Below are positions 15,404 through 23,510 of a DNA stretch of 59,782 nucleotides, one piece after another (the first letter of the stretch is position 1; every line of letters begins with the position of its first letter). The stretch lies in assembly GCF_003575975.1 (NCBI RefSeq), contig NZ_QQXK01000024.1, positions 1 through 59,782 of the forward strand. The letters are read 5' to 3'. The stretch comes from Galactobacter valiniphilus. Its GTDB lineage: Bacteria > Actinomycetota > Actinomycetes > Actinomycetales > Micrococcaceae. Under the pieces are notes generated by a model, which was given only the letters and a program-made list of their open reading frames with translations, was not told the origin of the DNA and searched no databases. A program made the translations under genes and the position numbers.

Positions 15404-16651
15404 TCAGGCGCGGCGGCGGCGCACCATGAGTAGCAGGACGGCACCCACGCCGGCGGCCACGGCGGCCGTCGCGGCGATCACACCAAGCGTGGAGCTCGCG
15501 CCCGTCTTGGCCAGGCCCTCGCCCTGCGCGGCCTCGGCGACGTCCGCCGGGGCGACCTCGCGCGTCGGCAGGGCCACGCCCACCGTGCCGTTCGGGCCGC
15601 GGCTGACGGACACGCCACCCACGTCGATGTTGTCTCCCGGGGTCGTCTCGCGGGTGGGCTCGACGATGCCGCCGGTCGCGGTGGTGGAGGTCGGAGGAAT
15701 GACCTCGCCCGAGGAGCTCGGGGCACTCGAGCCCGGAGTCTCTGGCGGGGCCGTGGTGCTCGTCGGGTCGACGACGCCCGTGGGCTCCGTGGAGGTGGGG
15801 GCCGTGGTGGTCGGGGCGACTGTGAGCTCCGTCGTAGACGGCTCAGTTGAGGTCGGATCGACCGTGGGCTCCGTCGACGTCGGATCAACCGTCGGCTCAG
15901 TCGACGTCGGATCAACGGTCGGCTCGGTCGTGGTCGGGTCCACCGTGGGCTCCGTCGTGGACGGCTCCACCGTGGGCTCCGTCGTGGACGGCTCCACCGT
16001 GGGCTCCTTCATGGACGGCTCCGTCGAGGTCGGATCAACCGTCGGCTCCGTCGAGGTCGGATCAACCGTCGGCTCCGTCGAGGTCGGATCAACCGTCGGC
16101 TCCGTCGAAGTCGGGTCAACCGTCGGCTCCGTGGTCGGATCCACCGTCGGCTCCGTCGACGTCGGCGCCGTCGTCGTGAGGGTGGGCGTCACCACGGCAC
16201 CACCGAAGCGACCGGACATGTCGCCCGTCGCGCCACCCGGGGAGACGGCGTTGTTGAAGTAGAGCACCGGCTCACCATCAACGAGCAGCGAGCCCTGGGC
16301 CGGCACGAGGCGGCAGTCCTTGGCGGGCTTGTGCGAGGGGGCATCGCCGACCCACTGGATCTGGATGATGTCCAGGTAGTTCAGCTCGCCGCTCCACGTG
16401 TAGATGAGGTGGCCGTTGTTGCCACCCTTCTGCACCACCTGGACGCTGATGTTGCCGCGCGGGGTCACGTTAACGATGGAGCCGGCACTGCCGGCCACAC
16501 ACTCGCCTACGAACTTCCACGTGGCCTGAATGGTATGGCTGGCGGCCTGGGCGCTCTGGGCGCCAACGAGTCCGGCGATGGACAGCGCGAGGGCAGTGCC
16601 GAGGGCGGCGATGGCTCCAAGCCAGCGTCGAGTCAACAACGAAATGCACAT
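15404..16651 (-). CDS. Sortase-anchored surface protein with Thr/Pro/Glu repeat stalk (LAKTG)
   Basis: A 415-residue cell-wall protein. A signal peptide (residues 1-36, cleavage near AQAAS) precedes a globular head of about 115 residues with two cysteines (GECVAG and KDCRLV) that may form a disulfide. A stalk of about a dozen units like TEPTVDPTS covers residues about 165-280, then a Ser/Thr/Pro-rich spacer. The end carries a sorting signal: LAKTG, a hydrophobic segment (TLGVIAATAAVAAGVGAVLLLM) and RRRR. LAxTG is the motif used by class E sortases of high-GC actinobacteria, so this protein is predicted to be linked to peptidoglycan. No sortase gene is in the window. The head's ligand is unknown. 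Confidence 0.88.
   Translation of the reverse strand: MCISLLTRRWLGAIAALGTALALSIAGLVGAQSAQAASHTIQATWKFVGECVAGSAGSIVNVTPRGNISVQVVQKGGNNGHLIYTWSGELNYLDIIQIQWVGDAPSHKPAKDCRLVPAQGSLLVDGEPVLYFNNAVSPGGATGDMSGRFGGAVVTPTLTTTAPTSTEPTVDPTTEPTVDPTSTEPTVDPTSTEPTVDPTSTEPTVDPTSTEPSMKEPTVEPSTTEPTVEPSTTEPTVDPTTTEPTVDPTSTEPTVDPTSTEPTVDPTSTEPSTTELTVAPTTTAPTSTEPTGVVDPTSTTAPPETPGSSAPSSSGEVIPPTSTTATGGIVEPTRETTPGDNIDVGGVSVSRGPNGTVGVALPTREVAPADVAEAAQGEGLAKTGASSTLGVIAATAAVAAGVGAVLLLMVRRRRA
15840..16165 (-). repeat. 27-bp tandem repeats coding the surface-protein stalk
   Basis: Units of 27 bp encode TEPTVDPTS-like nonapeptides. The stretch around 16030-16137 holds four nearly identical copies; flanking copies are diverged, with Glu/Asp and Ser/Thr swaps and one SMKEP variant. 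The near identity of the central copies indicates recent expansion, and such arrays vary in length by slippage. Confidence 0.85.
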
Positions 16652-17017
16652 CCTGTCGGGTGCGAGTCGCTACTGACACATCCACTGAACTGACTCAGTA
16701 GTGACTCTTGAGTACGGGTAATACCTACTGAGAATCCGGACCCGTCACCAGAAATTCAATGTGACCCCACGCACAATCTATATACGGAATGGCATTTTGG
16801 ATGTCATGTGCAATAAACGACGTCCGCGCACCCGCAAGAACCTCACACCGTCAGCGGGAGGTAGGACGTTTATTGACGCGTCAACGACCAGTGATCGACC
16901 ACACAGGCCGCATCTCAGCATCCGACACCGACATCCCGCTCCCCGGACGCGGCACAACGGCGCCCGGGCGGCGCAAGCCGCCCGAACGCCGTCGTGCCGT
17001 GAAATGAAAAAGGAGGG
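16652..17017. other. Intergenic region with a terminator and an upstream inverted repeat
   Basis: No gene seen. Near the surface-protein start, CTCAGTAG (about 16693) and CTACTGAG (about 16724) form an 8-base inverted repeat separated by about 23 bases, a possible regulator site or part of the promoter. At the other end, about 16950-16999, a long GC-rich hairpin (CGGCACAACGGCG... with its near complement) followed by GAAATGAAAA fits a terminator for the minus-strand CAP protein gene ending at 17018. Confidence 0.55.
16950..16999 (-). terminator. Terminator of the CAP-domain gene
   Basis: An imperfect stem of more than 20 bases lies 19 bases downstream of the stop codon at 17018 of the minus-strand gene. 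It is GC-rich with a short central loop. Confidence 0.7.
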
Positions 17018-18289
17018 TCAGCGCACGCGCGCCGTGACCTTCGAGGCCACCGCCTTTGACGCGTAGCCGGCCTTGCTTCCAGTGATCTTCACGCGCAACG
17101 TCTTCCCGCGATCTGCGGCCTTCAGCTTGTACGCGTTGCCCGAGCCCACCGCGGCGGCGCGGCCACTGCGATACCAGCGGTAGGTGGCCTTCACCCCGCC
17201 CGGCGACCAGCTCGAGGTGGTCGCCCTGAGGGTCTTACCCACGCGACTCGTCCCGCTGATCGTGACCGCCTTGGCGCCGAGCGTCCCGGCCTTCACGGCC
17301 GCCGTCGCCTTCGAGGTCACGGTCCGCGCCGCGTACCCGGTGCGCGAACCCGTCACCTTCACGGTGATGGCGCGCCCCTTGTCCGCGGCGGTGAGCTTGT
17401 AGCTGCTGCGCGTGGCGCCGGAGATCGCCTTGCCGCTGCGGTACCAGCGGTAGGAGAGCTTCACCGACGGCGTCGAGAACGCCCTCACCGAGGCCTTGAG
17501 CGTGGCGCCGACCTTGGCCGTGCCGGCGATGCTCACGGAGCCGCCCGCCACGCTCTTCATGGTCGACGAACTCACCACGAGCGGCTGGGCGGCGACGTAC
17601 GCGTCCACCCCGCTGTAGCTGCCGACGAGGCTCTTGCCCGCCTTCGTCTTGTAGAACACCGTGGTGGCATACATGGCCCACGTGCCCTTGTCGCCGCTGC
17701 GCTTGGTGTAGAAACCGACGCCGTAGGTGTCGTAGTCGCTCGCCAGCATGTTCGCGAGGTGCGCGGGCGAGGCAACCCACTGATCAAAGATCCCGCTCAC
17801 GTCCACCGTGGAGCGCGCGGCGATGTTCTCGCCCCACACCTGCCAGCTGCCGGTGAAGCGCTGCATGCTGGGGCGCTCGGCCGCGCTTTGGGTGTGGCGG
17901 AAGGTGTTCGTGGCCGCCATCTTTTTGGCCCAGTTGTAGGCATCCTGCGTGGCGTACAGATTGAAGCGCAGCGGCTTGAGGCCCTTGCTCTTGCGCAGCG
18001 CGTTCAGCCGCTTTTCGAAGAGCTGGATCGCCGCAACACCCTGCCCCGAGACCGCGGCGTCCAGCTTGCGCGCGGCCGCGGCCGCCTGCACCGAGGATTG
18101 CACGACGGCGGCCGGTGCGGCGGGTGCCCCGCTCGCCGGGGCGGGGCTTGCCTGGGCTACCCCGTGGCCGGGGCCTGCGAGGCCCACGCCGAGGCTGAGC
18201 GCGAGGGCCGTGAGGAGCGCGCCCCATCGGCGCGCAGAGGGGGCGGCAGGGCGAGGGCGCACGGAGGTCTCCTGGGAGTGATGACTCAT
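17018..18289 (-). CDS. Secreted CAP (SCP/PR-1) domain protein with two Ig-like C-terminal repeats
   Basis: A 423-residue exported protein. Residues 1-48 are a signal peptide. About 85-225 is a CAP domain: LNALRKSKGLKPLRFN, the histidine in FRHTQS, the WGENIA motif, WVASPAHLANMLASDYDTYGVGFY, and the closing strand TWAMYATTVFYK are all family landmarks. About 250-423 holds two copies of a repeat of about 85 residues with the recurrent YRWYRSG ... YKLTAADKGR ... VKVTGSRTGYA, typical of actinobacterial cell-wall-associated beta modules. The protein is likely secreted and wall-bound; bacterial CAP proteins have no single known activity. Confidence 0.87.
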   Translation of the reverse strand: MSHHSQETSVRPRPAAPSARRWGALLTALALSLGVGLAGPGHGVAQASPAPASGAPAAPAAVVQSSVQAAAAARKLDAAVSGQGVAAIQLFEKRLNALRKSKGLKPLRFNLYATQDAYNWAKKMAATNTFRHTQSAAERPSMQRFTGSWQVWGENIAARSTVDVSGIFDQWVASPAHLANMLASDYDTYGVGFYTKRSGDKGTWAMYATTVFYKTKAGKSLVGSYSGVDAYVAAQPLVVSSSTMKSVAGGSVSIAGTAKVGATLKASVRAFSTPSVKLSYRWYRSGKAISGATRSSYKLTAADKGRAITVKVTGSRTGYAARTVTSKATAAVKAGTLGAKAVTISGTSRVGKTLRATTSSWSPGGVKATYRWYRSGRAAAVGSGNAYKLKAADRGKTLRVKITGSKAGYASKAVASKVTARVR

Positions 18290-18459
18290 GCTGACGCTGT
18301 CATATCTTGCCAGGGTTTCACGTGAAAAGGGGTTAAACGTCCTACAAATGATTGCGTGAGTCTGATTGTTTGAATTGCCTTGACTTACAGTGTTCGTCGG
18401 GGCTACACGAGCGCTCTCATTTCGCCTGGCCCGGTCGGCGTCGAGGCTAGGCTGGGGGC

Positions 18460-19128
18460 ATGGCCAGCACGCTCTTCAGCGACCTCGACGCGATCCTCTT
18501 CGACCTGGATGGCACCCTCATCGACTCCACGGCGGTGACCAGCAAGGCCTGGGCCCGCTGGGGTGTGGAGCTGGGCATCGGCCGCACCGACTTCCACGAC
18601 CACGGCGTGCCGGCCCGCCAGGTCATCCAGGGCGTCATCGACAGCGGCGACCTTGATCCGGCCCGCTACGACGAGGCCTTCGCGCGCATCAACTTCCTCG
18701 AGGAGAACGACACCGAGGGCGTCATCCGGCTGCCCGGCGCCGCCGAGCTGCTCGCCTCGCTGCCCGCCGGGCGCTTCACGATCGTCACGAGCTGCACCAA
18801 CGCCCTCGCGGCGGTCCGGCTCGGCGCCGTGGGCTGGAGCGCCCCGCCGCTCATGGTCACGGCCGACATGGTCTCCGTTGGCAAGCCCTCCCCCGAGGGC
18901 TACCTGCTCGGGGCACGGCGGCTCGGGGTGGATCCCTCGCGCGTGCTCGTGGTCGAGGACGCGCCCGCGGGCCTCGCCGCCGGCCGGGCGGCCGGGGCGA
19001 GGACCCTCGGGCTGACCGGGACCTACTCGGCGGCCGAGCTCGACGCCGACGTGGTCCTGGACTCGCTCGACGGCGTGCTCGCGCTACCCACCGCGGCCGG
19101 CGAGCCGATCACGCTCGTGCGTTCCTGA
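18460..19128 (+). CDS. HAD-superfamily sugar-phosphatase-like hydrolase
   Basis: A 222-residue HAD phosphatase. Motif I is DAILFDLDGTLID (nucleophile Asp and general-acid Asp), motif II is the serine/threonine region TIVTSCTN, motif III is the Lys in GKPSPEGYLLGARRLG, and motif IV is VVEDAPAGLAAG. The helical cap between motifs I and II marks subclass I, as in glycerol-3-phosphatase or small sugar phosphatases. The exact substrate cannot be read from sequence. Its last 106 bp overlap the 3' end of the opposite-strand PepSY gene. Confidence 0.88.
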   Translation: MASTLFSDLDAILFDLDGTLIDSTAVTSKAWARWGVELGIGRTDFHDHGVPARQVIQGVIDSGDLDPARYDEAFARINFLEENDTEGVIRLPGAAELLASLPAGRFTIVTSCTNALAAVRLGAVGWSAPPLMVTADMVSVGKPSPEGYLLGARRLGVDPSRVLVVEDAPAGLAAGRAAGARTLGLTGTYSAAELDADVVLDSLDGVLALPTAAGEPITLVRS

Positions 19129-20777
19129 GCGCCGGTCTGGGCAGCGCCCGTCTCCGCCGGCGCGCCCGGCCCGGCCGACGCGCCGCCCGTTCCTCGGCCG
19201 TCTCCTTCGCTCGCGGCGCCGTCCGCCCCGCCGCCCCAGCGGGTGCGCCGACCGCGCCAAGCCAGCACAGCGGCGTCGAGCACCACAAACGCGGCCAGGC
19301 TCAGCCCGAGCGCCGGGAGGAACAGGCCGAGCGCGAGGCCGGCGCCGCCGAAGGCGGCCCAGCCCCACCACGGCACGTCCCGCGGCCGGAAGCTCGGGGC
19401 CGCCAGGCCGGAGCGCAGACCCGCCGGCCGGCGCCTGAACCACATCCGGTAGCCCGCCAGGATCACCACGGTGATCGCCAGCGCCAAGACCAGCAGCGCC
19501 GCCTGGTTCCAGACCCCGAAGAGGTCGCCCATGTGCAGCGCGATCCCCCACGTGGTCAGCTGCGCGGCGAGGGGCTGGGCGGCGAAGTCGACGCGGTCCG
19601 TGGCCGTGCCGTTGGCGCGGTCGATCGCCACCTGGTTGGCGGCCGTGGGGAACTGCGCCCGCGTCTCCCTAACGACCCACGCCTTCTCGGGGCTGCTCGG
19701 CGGCACGACCTCCACCTGCGCGGAGCCGATGCCGTTCATCCGGGCGAACGAGAGCACCTGTGTAAAGGCCGCCGGGTCGCTCCAGAGGTTGCCTCCGTCG
19801 GTGGCAGTCGCGGCGCCGTGGTGCGCCGCGTGTTCGTCCTCGTGTGTTGCGGTGCCGCCGAGGGACGAGTCGAGCCTGGGTGAGGTCCAGCCCCACGCCG
19901 CGCGCAGTTCACCGACGTTGGCGCCGGCCCACTGCGACCACGTGATGCCCGTGGCGGAGAGGAAGAGCATGCCGGCCAGCGCCCAGATGCCCGTGGAGAG
20001 GTGCAGGCGGCGCGGGCCGCGGCGGACCGCCGGCTTCAGCAGCTCCGCGCGCTTGTTCTTGCGCGTCTTGCGCCACGTCCAGGCCCACAGGAAGAGCCCG
20101 GCCGCGGCGATGATGCCGAGCCAGGACGCCGCCAGTTCGCTGTACTTCTGCCCGGCCTGCCCGAGGTACAGCGAGGAGTGGAAGCCCTCGAGCCAGTGCC
20201 GCATCGGCGACTGCCCCAGGCTCGTGTAGCTCGTGAACTCGCCGCGGATCTGCGCCGTGGTGGGGTCCACGAAGACGGTGCGCAGGCCGCCGTCCTCGTC
20301 GCTCGGCTCGGGGTAGAGCACGCGCGTGGTCTGGCCGGCGTCCGGGGCCGGGCGCACGGCCTGGATGACGCCGCCGCCCGTGTAGGCCTGGGCAGCGGCG
20401 ATCTGCTCGGAGAGGGACCGCTGCTCGTCTCCGGCCCGGCCCGCGCTCGTGAGTTCCTGGGCGTAGACGATCTTCTCCAGCTGCGGGGTGACCGCGTACG
20501 CCGCGCCCGTGAGCGCCGCGAGCAGGATGAAGGGCGCCACGAAGACGCCGGCGTAGAAGTGCAGGCGCATCACGAAGGGCTTGAGCCACGGGCGGCGGCG
20601 GGTGCGGGAGGTGCCGGTGGCTCCGGAGGTTCCGGTGCCGCGGGAAGTGGGCTGGCCGGAGGCCGCAGGTCGGCCTTCAGGCGAAGGCTCGGGCGTTGTC
20701 CCGGACGGTGTCTCGGGCGCTGTCTCGAGGGTGGACGGGGGCAGGGAGGCGCGCTCGTGCGCCTGGGGGCTATGCAT
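19023..20777 (-). CDS. PepSY-associated transmembrane protein (metal/iron-uptake type)
   Basis: A 584-residue membrane protein of the PepSY_TM family. ATG 20777 (MHSPQAHER) has AAGGA upstream. After a Pro/Ser/Thr-rich cytoplasmic N-terminus come four or more membrane segments: FYAGVFVAPFILLAALTGAAYAV, ASWLGIIAAAGLFLWAW, LHLSTGIWALAGMLFLSATGI and AALLVLALAITVVILAGYRMWF. Two external PepSY-like regions lie between them. A His-rich loop (HEDEHAAHHG) could bind metal. A Gly/Ala-rich low-complexity tail overlaps the HAD gene. Homologues accompany ferric-siderophore or copper systems; here the partner is the His/Met-rich membrane protein at 21030-21695, 252 bp upstream. Confidence 0.85.
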   Translation of the reverse strand: MHSPQAHERASLPPSTLETAPETPSGTTPEPSPEGRPAASGQPTSRGTGTSGATGTSRTRRRPWLKPFVMRLHFYAGVFVAPFILLAALTGAAYAVTPQLEKIVYAQELTSAGRAGDEQRSLSEQIAAAQAYTGGGVIQAVRPAPDAGQTTRVLYPEPSDEDGGLRTVFVDPTTAQIRGEFTSYTSLGQSPMRHWLEGFHSSLYLGQAGQKYSELAASWLGIIAAAGLFLWAWTWRKTRKNKRAELLKPAVRRGPRRLHLSTGIWALAGMLFLSATGITWSQWAGANVGELRAAWGWTSPRLDSSLGGTATHEDEHAAHHGAATATDGGNLWSDPAAFTQVLSFARMNGIGSAQVEVVPPSSPEKAWVVRETRAQFPTAANQVAIDRANGTATDRVDFAAQPLAAQLTTWGIALHMGDLFGVWNQAALLVLALAITVVILAGYRMWFRRRPAGLRSGLAAPSFRPRDVPWWGWAAFGGAGLALGLFLPALGLSLAAFVVLDAAVLAWRGRRTRWGGGADGAASEGDGRGTGGASAGPGAPAETGAAQTGAQERTSVIGSPAAVGSASTPSSESRTTSASSSAAE

Positions 20778-21029
20778 GGTCGGTCCTTGGGGATCCGTGC
20801 CGGGGCAGGGTGGCGCACGGCGCTGGGGGCCGCGAAGGGCGCCCCGGCTACGTGGCAGGGGCGCACACCGTCGCGGCCCGCGGCGCTGAGCCGCCGGCCT
20901 CCGGCAATGAATGGGTGGGAGCGCGCCGCGGCGCCGGCGGACCCGCGCGCCGGGACGTGGTCCGGGGCGCGAGGGATCCCCCGGGCGCACGCTAGCGGCG
21001 CGCGGGCCCCGCGCACGGCGGGGCCGGGA

Positions 21030-21695
21030 TCACACCAAGGAGGGAGGCCCGCGGAAGCGCAGGCTCCCCACGAGCCGCAGGCTCAGAGGGGCGGCGAGGA
21101 CCGCCTCGCGCCTGGCCCACACGTGCGGCGCGGTCCGGTGGGCGAAGCGAAGCACGCGCAAGGCGGAGCCCCACGCGAGCGCCAGCGCCTCCCCGAGGCG
21201 GGCCACGCAGACCTCGCCCCAGCGGGCCACCGCGGCCGTGAGCAGCGCCGCGGCGAGGTGCAGGCTAAACATCCACGCACCGTCGTGCGCGCCCGCCGCG
21301 GTGGCGGCGGAGGCCGCCGTCGCCGCGGAGGCGAGGGCCCCGCCCGCGTGAGCTGAGGCGTGGGTCGCGGCGCCGTCGGGCAGGTGGCCCATGGAAGCCA
21401 TGTCGTGCCCGGCGTGCTCACCGCCGAGCGGAACGGCCGCGGGCTGCGCGGCGGGCACGGCGGAGAACAGCAGGTGGTAGGCCAGCTGGGCCGGGACAAA
21501 GATCGCGAGCGAGCGCGGCAGGGACGGCGCGCGGCGGATCACCGGGAGCGCCGCCACGGCGCCGAGGGCCACGGCCAGGAGCGGGCCGAGCCAAGAGGTG
21601 ACGCTGCCGCCGGCCAGCAGGTGGCCAGCGAGGGCGCATAGCACGGCGATCGCCGACGCGAGCCACGCGCGGGCGAGAACGGCCATGCCTTGCAC
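21030..21695 (-). CDS. Small membrane protein with His/Met-rich loop
   Basis: A 221-residue protein starting at GTG 21695, 7 bases after a perfect AAGGAGGT; the longer in-frame openings upstream run through hairpins and are unlikely. At least four hydrophobic segments are visible (WLASAIAVLCALAGHLLAG, LLAVALGAVAALPVI, LAIFVPAQLAYHLLF, FSLHLAAALLTAAVA). Between the third and fourth is a loop rich in His and Met (GGEHAGHDMASMGHLP...HASAHAGG) that looks suited to copper or another soft metal. It lies upstream of the PepSY gene on the same strand and may work with it. Family not recognised. Confidence 0.72.
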   Translation of the reverse strand: MQGMAVLARAWLASAIAVLCALAGHLLAGGSVTSWLGPLLAVALGAVAALPVIRRAPSLPRSLAIFVPAQLAYHLLFSAVPAAQPAAVPLGGEHAGHDMASMGHLPDGAATHASAHAGGALASAATAASAATAAGAHDGAWMFSLHLAAALLTAAVARWGEVCVARLGEALALAWGSALRVLRFAHRTAPHVWARREAVLAAPLSLRLVGSLRFRGPPSLV

Positions 21696-21909
21696 CGGAT
21701 CTACCTCCTTGCGAGCCTCGGCGACGCCGTCCATCCTTCCACAGCGGCGGCGGCGCCGGTGCGCCGTGTTCCCTCCCCCGTCGTGGTCCGATTGTGTGTC
21801 GCCGGAGGCCCCGCGGGCGGACCTACTGGTCAGTACGCGGACAAGAAAGGAGGAGCGGGGCGGGGCAGGTCGAGGGCAGAGCGGGGCGAGTGTTCGCCCC
21901 GAACGTGCA

Positions 21910-22032
21910 ACGGGGCCCCTCGTGCGTCCATGACCTCGCGCGAGGGGCCCCGTTGGCCTGTGCCCGGGGCTGAAAACCCCGGAAGAAGAGCGGAGCCCTT
22001 CGTGCGTCCATGACCTCGCACGAAAGGCTCCG
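21910..22032. repeat. Tandem hairpins sharing an almost identical loop
   Basis: Two hairpins, 21910-21953 and 21991-22032, have different stems (CGGGGCCCCTCG and CGGAGCCCTTCG with their complements). They enclose the same 18-base loop, TGCGTCCATGACCTCGC plus G or A. A third short hairpin, CCGGGG...CCCCGG (21964-21982), sits between them. The region lies downstream of the minus-strand gabD-like gene and upstream of the metal-loop gene, so terminator function is plausible. Keeping the loop while changing the stems is not what simple terminators need. Confidence 0.75.
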
Positions 22033-22136
22033 CTGGATGTTGGGGGTGCGCTCCCCCGCCGCTCAAGCAGAGCTGGCGGCGGGGGCCGCACCGGCCGGAC
22101 CGTGGCGACCAGCGGGTCAGCGACGGTCCGGGAGGC

Positions 22137-23510
22137 TCACCACTTGTCGGAGCGGATGAGCTTCTGGTTGACGAACTCGTTGGCGCCGATCAGGCCCAGC
22201 TCGCGGCCGGTGCCGGAGCGCTTGATGCCGCCGAAGGGCAGCTCCGGCGAATCGGCGTCGACCAGGTTGACGTAGACCATGCCGGCCTCGATCTTGTCGG
22301 CCACGCGGGCGGCCTGCTCCTGATCGGTGGTCCAGAGGTAGGAGCCCAGGCCGAACGGCGAATCGTTGCCGACCTTGAGCGCCTCCTCTTCGGAGGCCAC
22401 CTTGTACACGGACGCCACGGGGCCGAAGAGCTCCTCGCGGTAGGCGTCGTTCTCGGAGTCGATGTCCGTGAGGATCGTCGCCTCGAAGAAGTTGCCCTCG
22501 TGGCCACCGCCGATGGCAACCTTGGCGCCCTGCGCCACGGCGCGGGAGACCTGCTCGGCCAGGCGCTCGGTGGCGGCCGTGGAGGAGAGCGGGCCGAGGA
22601 AGGTGTCGCCCAGGGCCGGGTCGGAGGCCTTGATGCCGGCGAAGGCCTCGGTCAGTTTGTCCAGGAACTCCTCGTAGAGGTCCTCCTGCACAATGAAGCG
22701 CTTGGCGGCGTTGCAGGCCTGGCCGTTGTTGCCCAGGCGAGCGGAGACGGCGGCCTCGACCACGGCGTCCATGTCGTTCGTGGAGAAGAGGTAGAACGGA
22801 TCCGAACCGCCCAGCTCCAGGACAACCTTCTTCAGGTTGCGGCCGGCCACCTCGGCGACGGCGGCACCGGCGCGCTCGGAGCCGGTCACGGAGACGCCGG
22901 CGACGCGCGGATCGGCGATGACCTCGGCGGACTGCTCGTTGGTGAAGCGCACGTCCTGGTAGGCACCCTCGGGGAAGCCGGCGTCCAGGTGGATCTGGTG
23001 GATCGCGGCGGCCGACTCGGGGCACTGCGGGGCGTGCTTGAGCAGGATGGTGTTGCCGTTGACCAGGTTCGGGCCGGCAAAACGGGCCACCTGGTAGTAG
23101 GGGAAGTTCCAGGGCATGATGCCCAGCAGCACACCCAGGGAGGACGGGCGCATGACCGCGGTGCCCTCGCCCAGCAGGCCGGCGACCGGACGGTCGGCCG
23201 TGATGGCCTCGGCGTTGTCGGCGTAGAACTCGTAGATGTCGGCGGAGAAGTCGACCTCGCCCAGGGCCTGCTCGAGCGGCTTGCCCATCTCGCGCACGAT
23301 CAGATCGGCGAGCTCCTCGCGGCGCTCGCGGTGCAGCTCGGCGACGCGGCGCACCAGCGCGGCGCGCTCGGCGACCGTGGAGCTGCGCGACCAGCCGTCG
23401 TGCGCGGCCTTCGCGGCGGCAACGGCGTTCTCGACCTGCTCGGCCGTGAAGATGGGGTAGCTGGCCCCGGTCTCACCGGTGGCCGGGTTAACGACGGCGT
23501 AATCGCTCAT
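22137..23510 (-). CDS. gabD: NAD(P)-dependent succinate-semialdehyde dehydrogenase family protein
   Basis: A 457-residue aldehyde dehydrogenase. Landmarks are the MPWNFPYYQVARF cofactor segment, VSVTGSERAGAAVAE, the general-base glutamate in VVLELGGSDPF, the catalytic cysteine in NNGQACNAAKRF, and ELFGPVASVYK. The shortened N-terminus (starting YAVVNPATGE) is typical of the GabD2-like succinate-semialdehyde dehydrogenases of actinobacteria. It would oxidise succinate semialdehyde, the product of GabT, to succinate. Its start overlaps the stop of the upstream flavin oxidase gene as ATGA. The neighbourhood with gabT, a GABA permease and an amine oxidase supports the call; other aldehydes such as 4-aminobutanal remain possible substrates. 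Confidence 0.85.
   Translation of the reverse strand: MSDYAVVNPATGETGASYPIFTAEQVENAVAAAKAAHDGWSRSSTVAERAALVRRVAELHRERREELADLIVREMGKPLEQALGEVDFSADIYEFYADNAEAITADRPVAGLLGEGTAVMRPSSLGVLLGIMPWNFPYYQVARFAGPNLVNGNTILLKHAPQCPESAAAIHQIHLDAGFPEGAYQDVRFTNEQSAEVIADPRVAGVSVTGSERAGAAVAEVAGRNLKKVVLELGGSDPFYLFSTNDMDAVVEAAVSARLGNNGQACNAAKRFIVQEDLYEEFLDKLTEAFAGIKASDPALGDTFLGPLSSTAATERLAEQVSRAVAQGAKVAIGGGHEGNFFEATILTDIDSENDAYREELFGPVASVYKVASEEEALKVGNDSPFGLGSYLWTTDQEQAARVADKIEAGMVYVNLVDADSPELPFGGIKRSGTGRELGLIGANEFVNQKLIRSDKW

Noticed and set aside
15840-16165. Regularly spaced repeats that might look like a CRISPR array
   Set aside because: Units are contiguous 27-bp coding repeats with no unique spacers, inside a clear surface-protein reading frame.
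21823-22091. Minus-strand upstream extension of the metal-loop membrane protein
   Set aside because: It runs through the tandem hairpins; GTG 21695 with AAGGAGGT is the better start.
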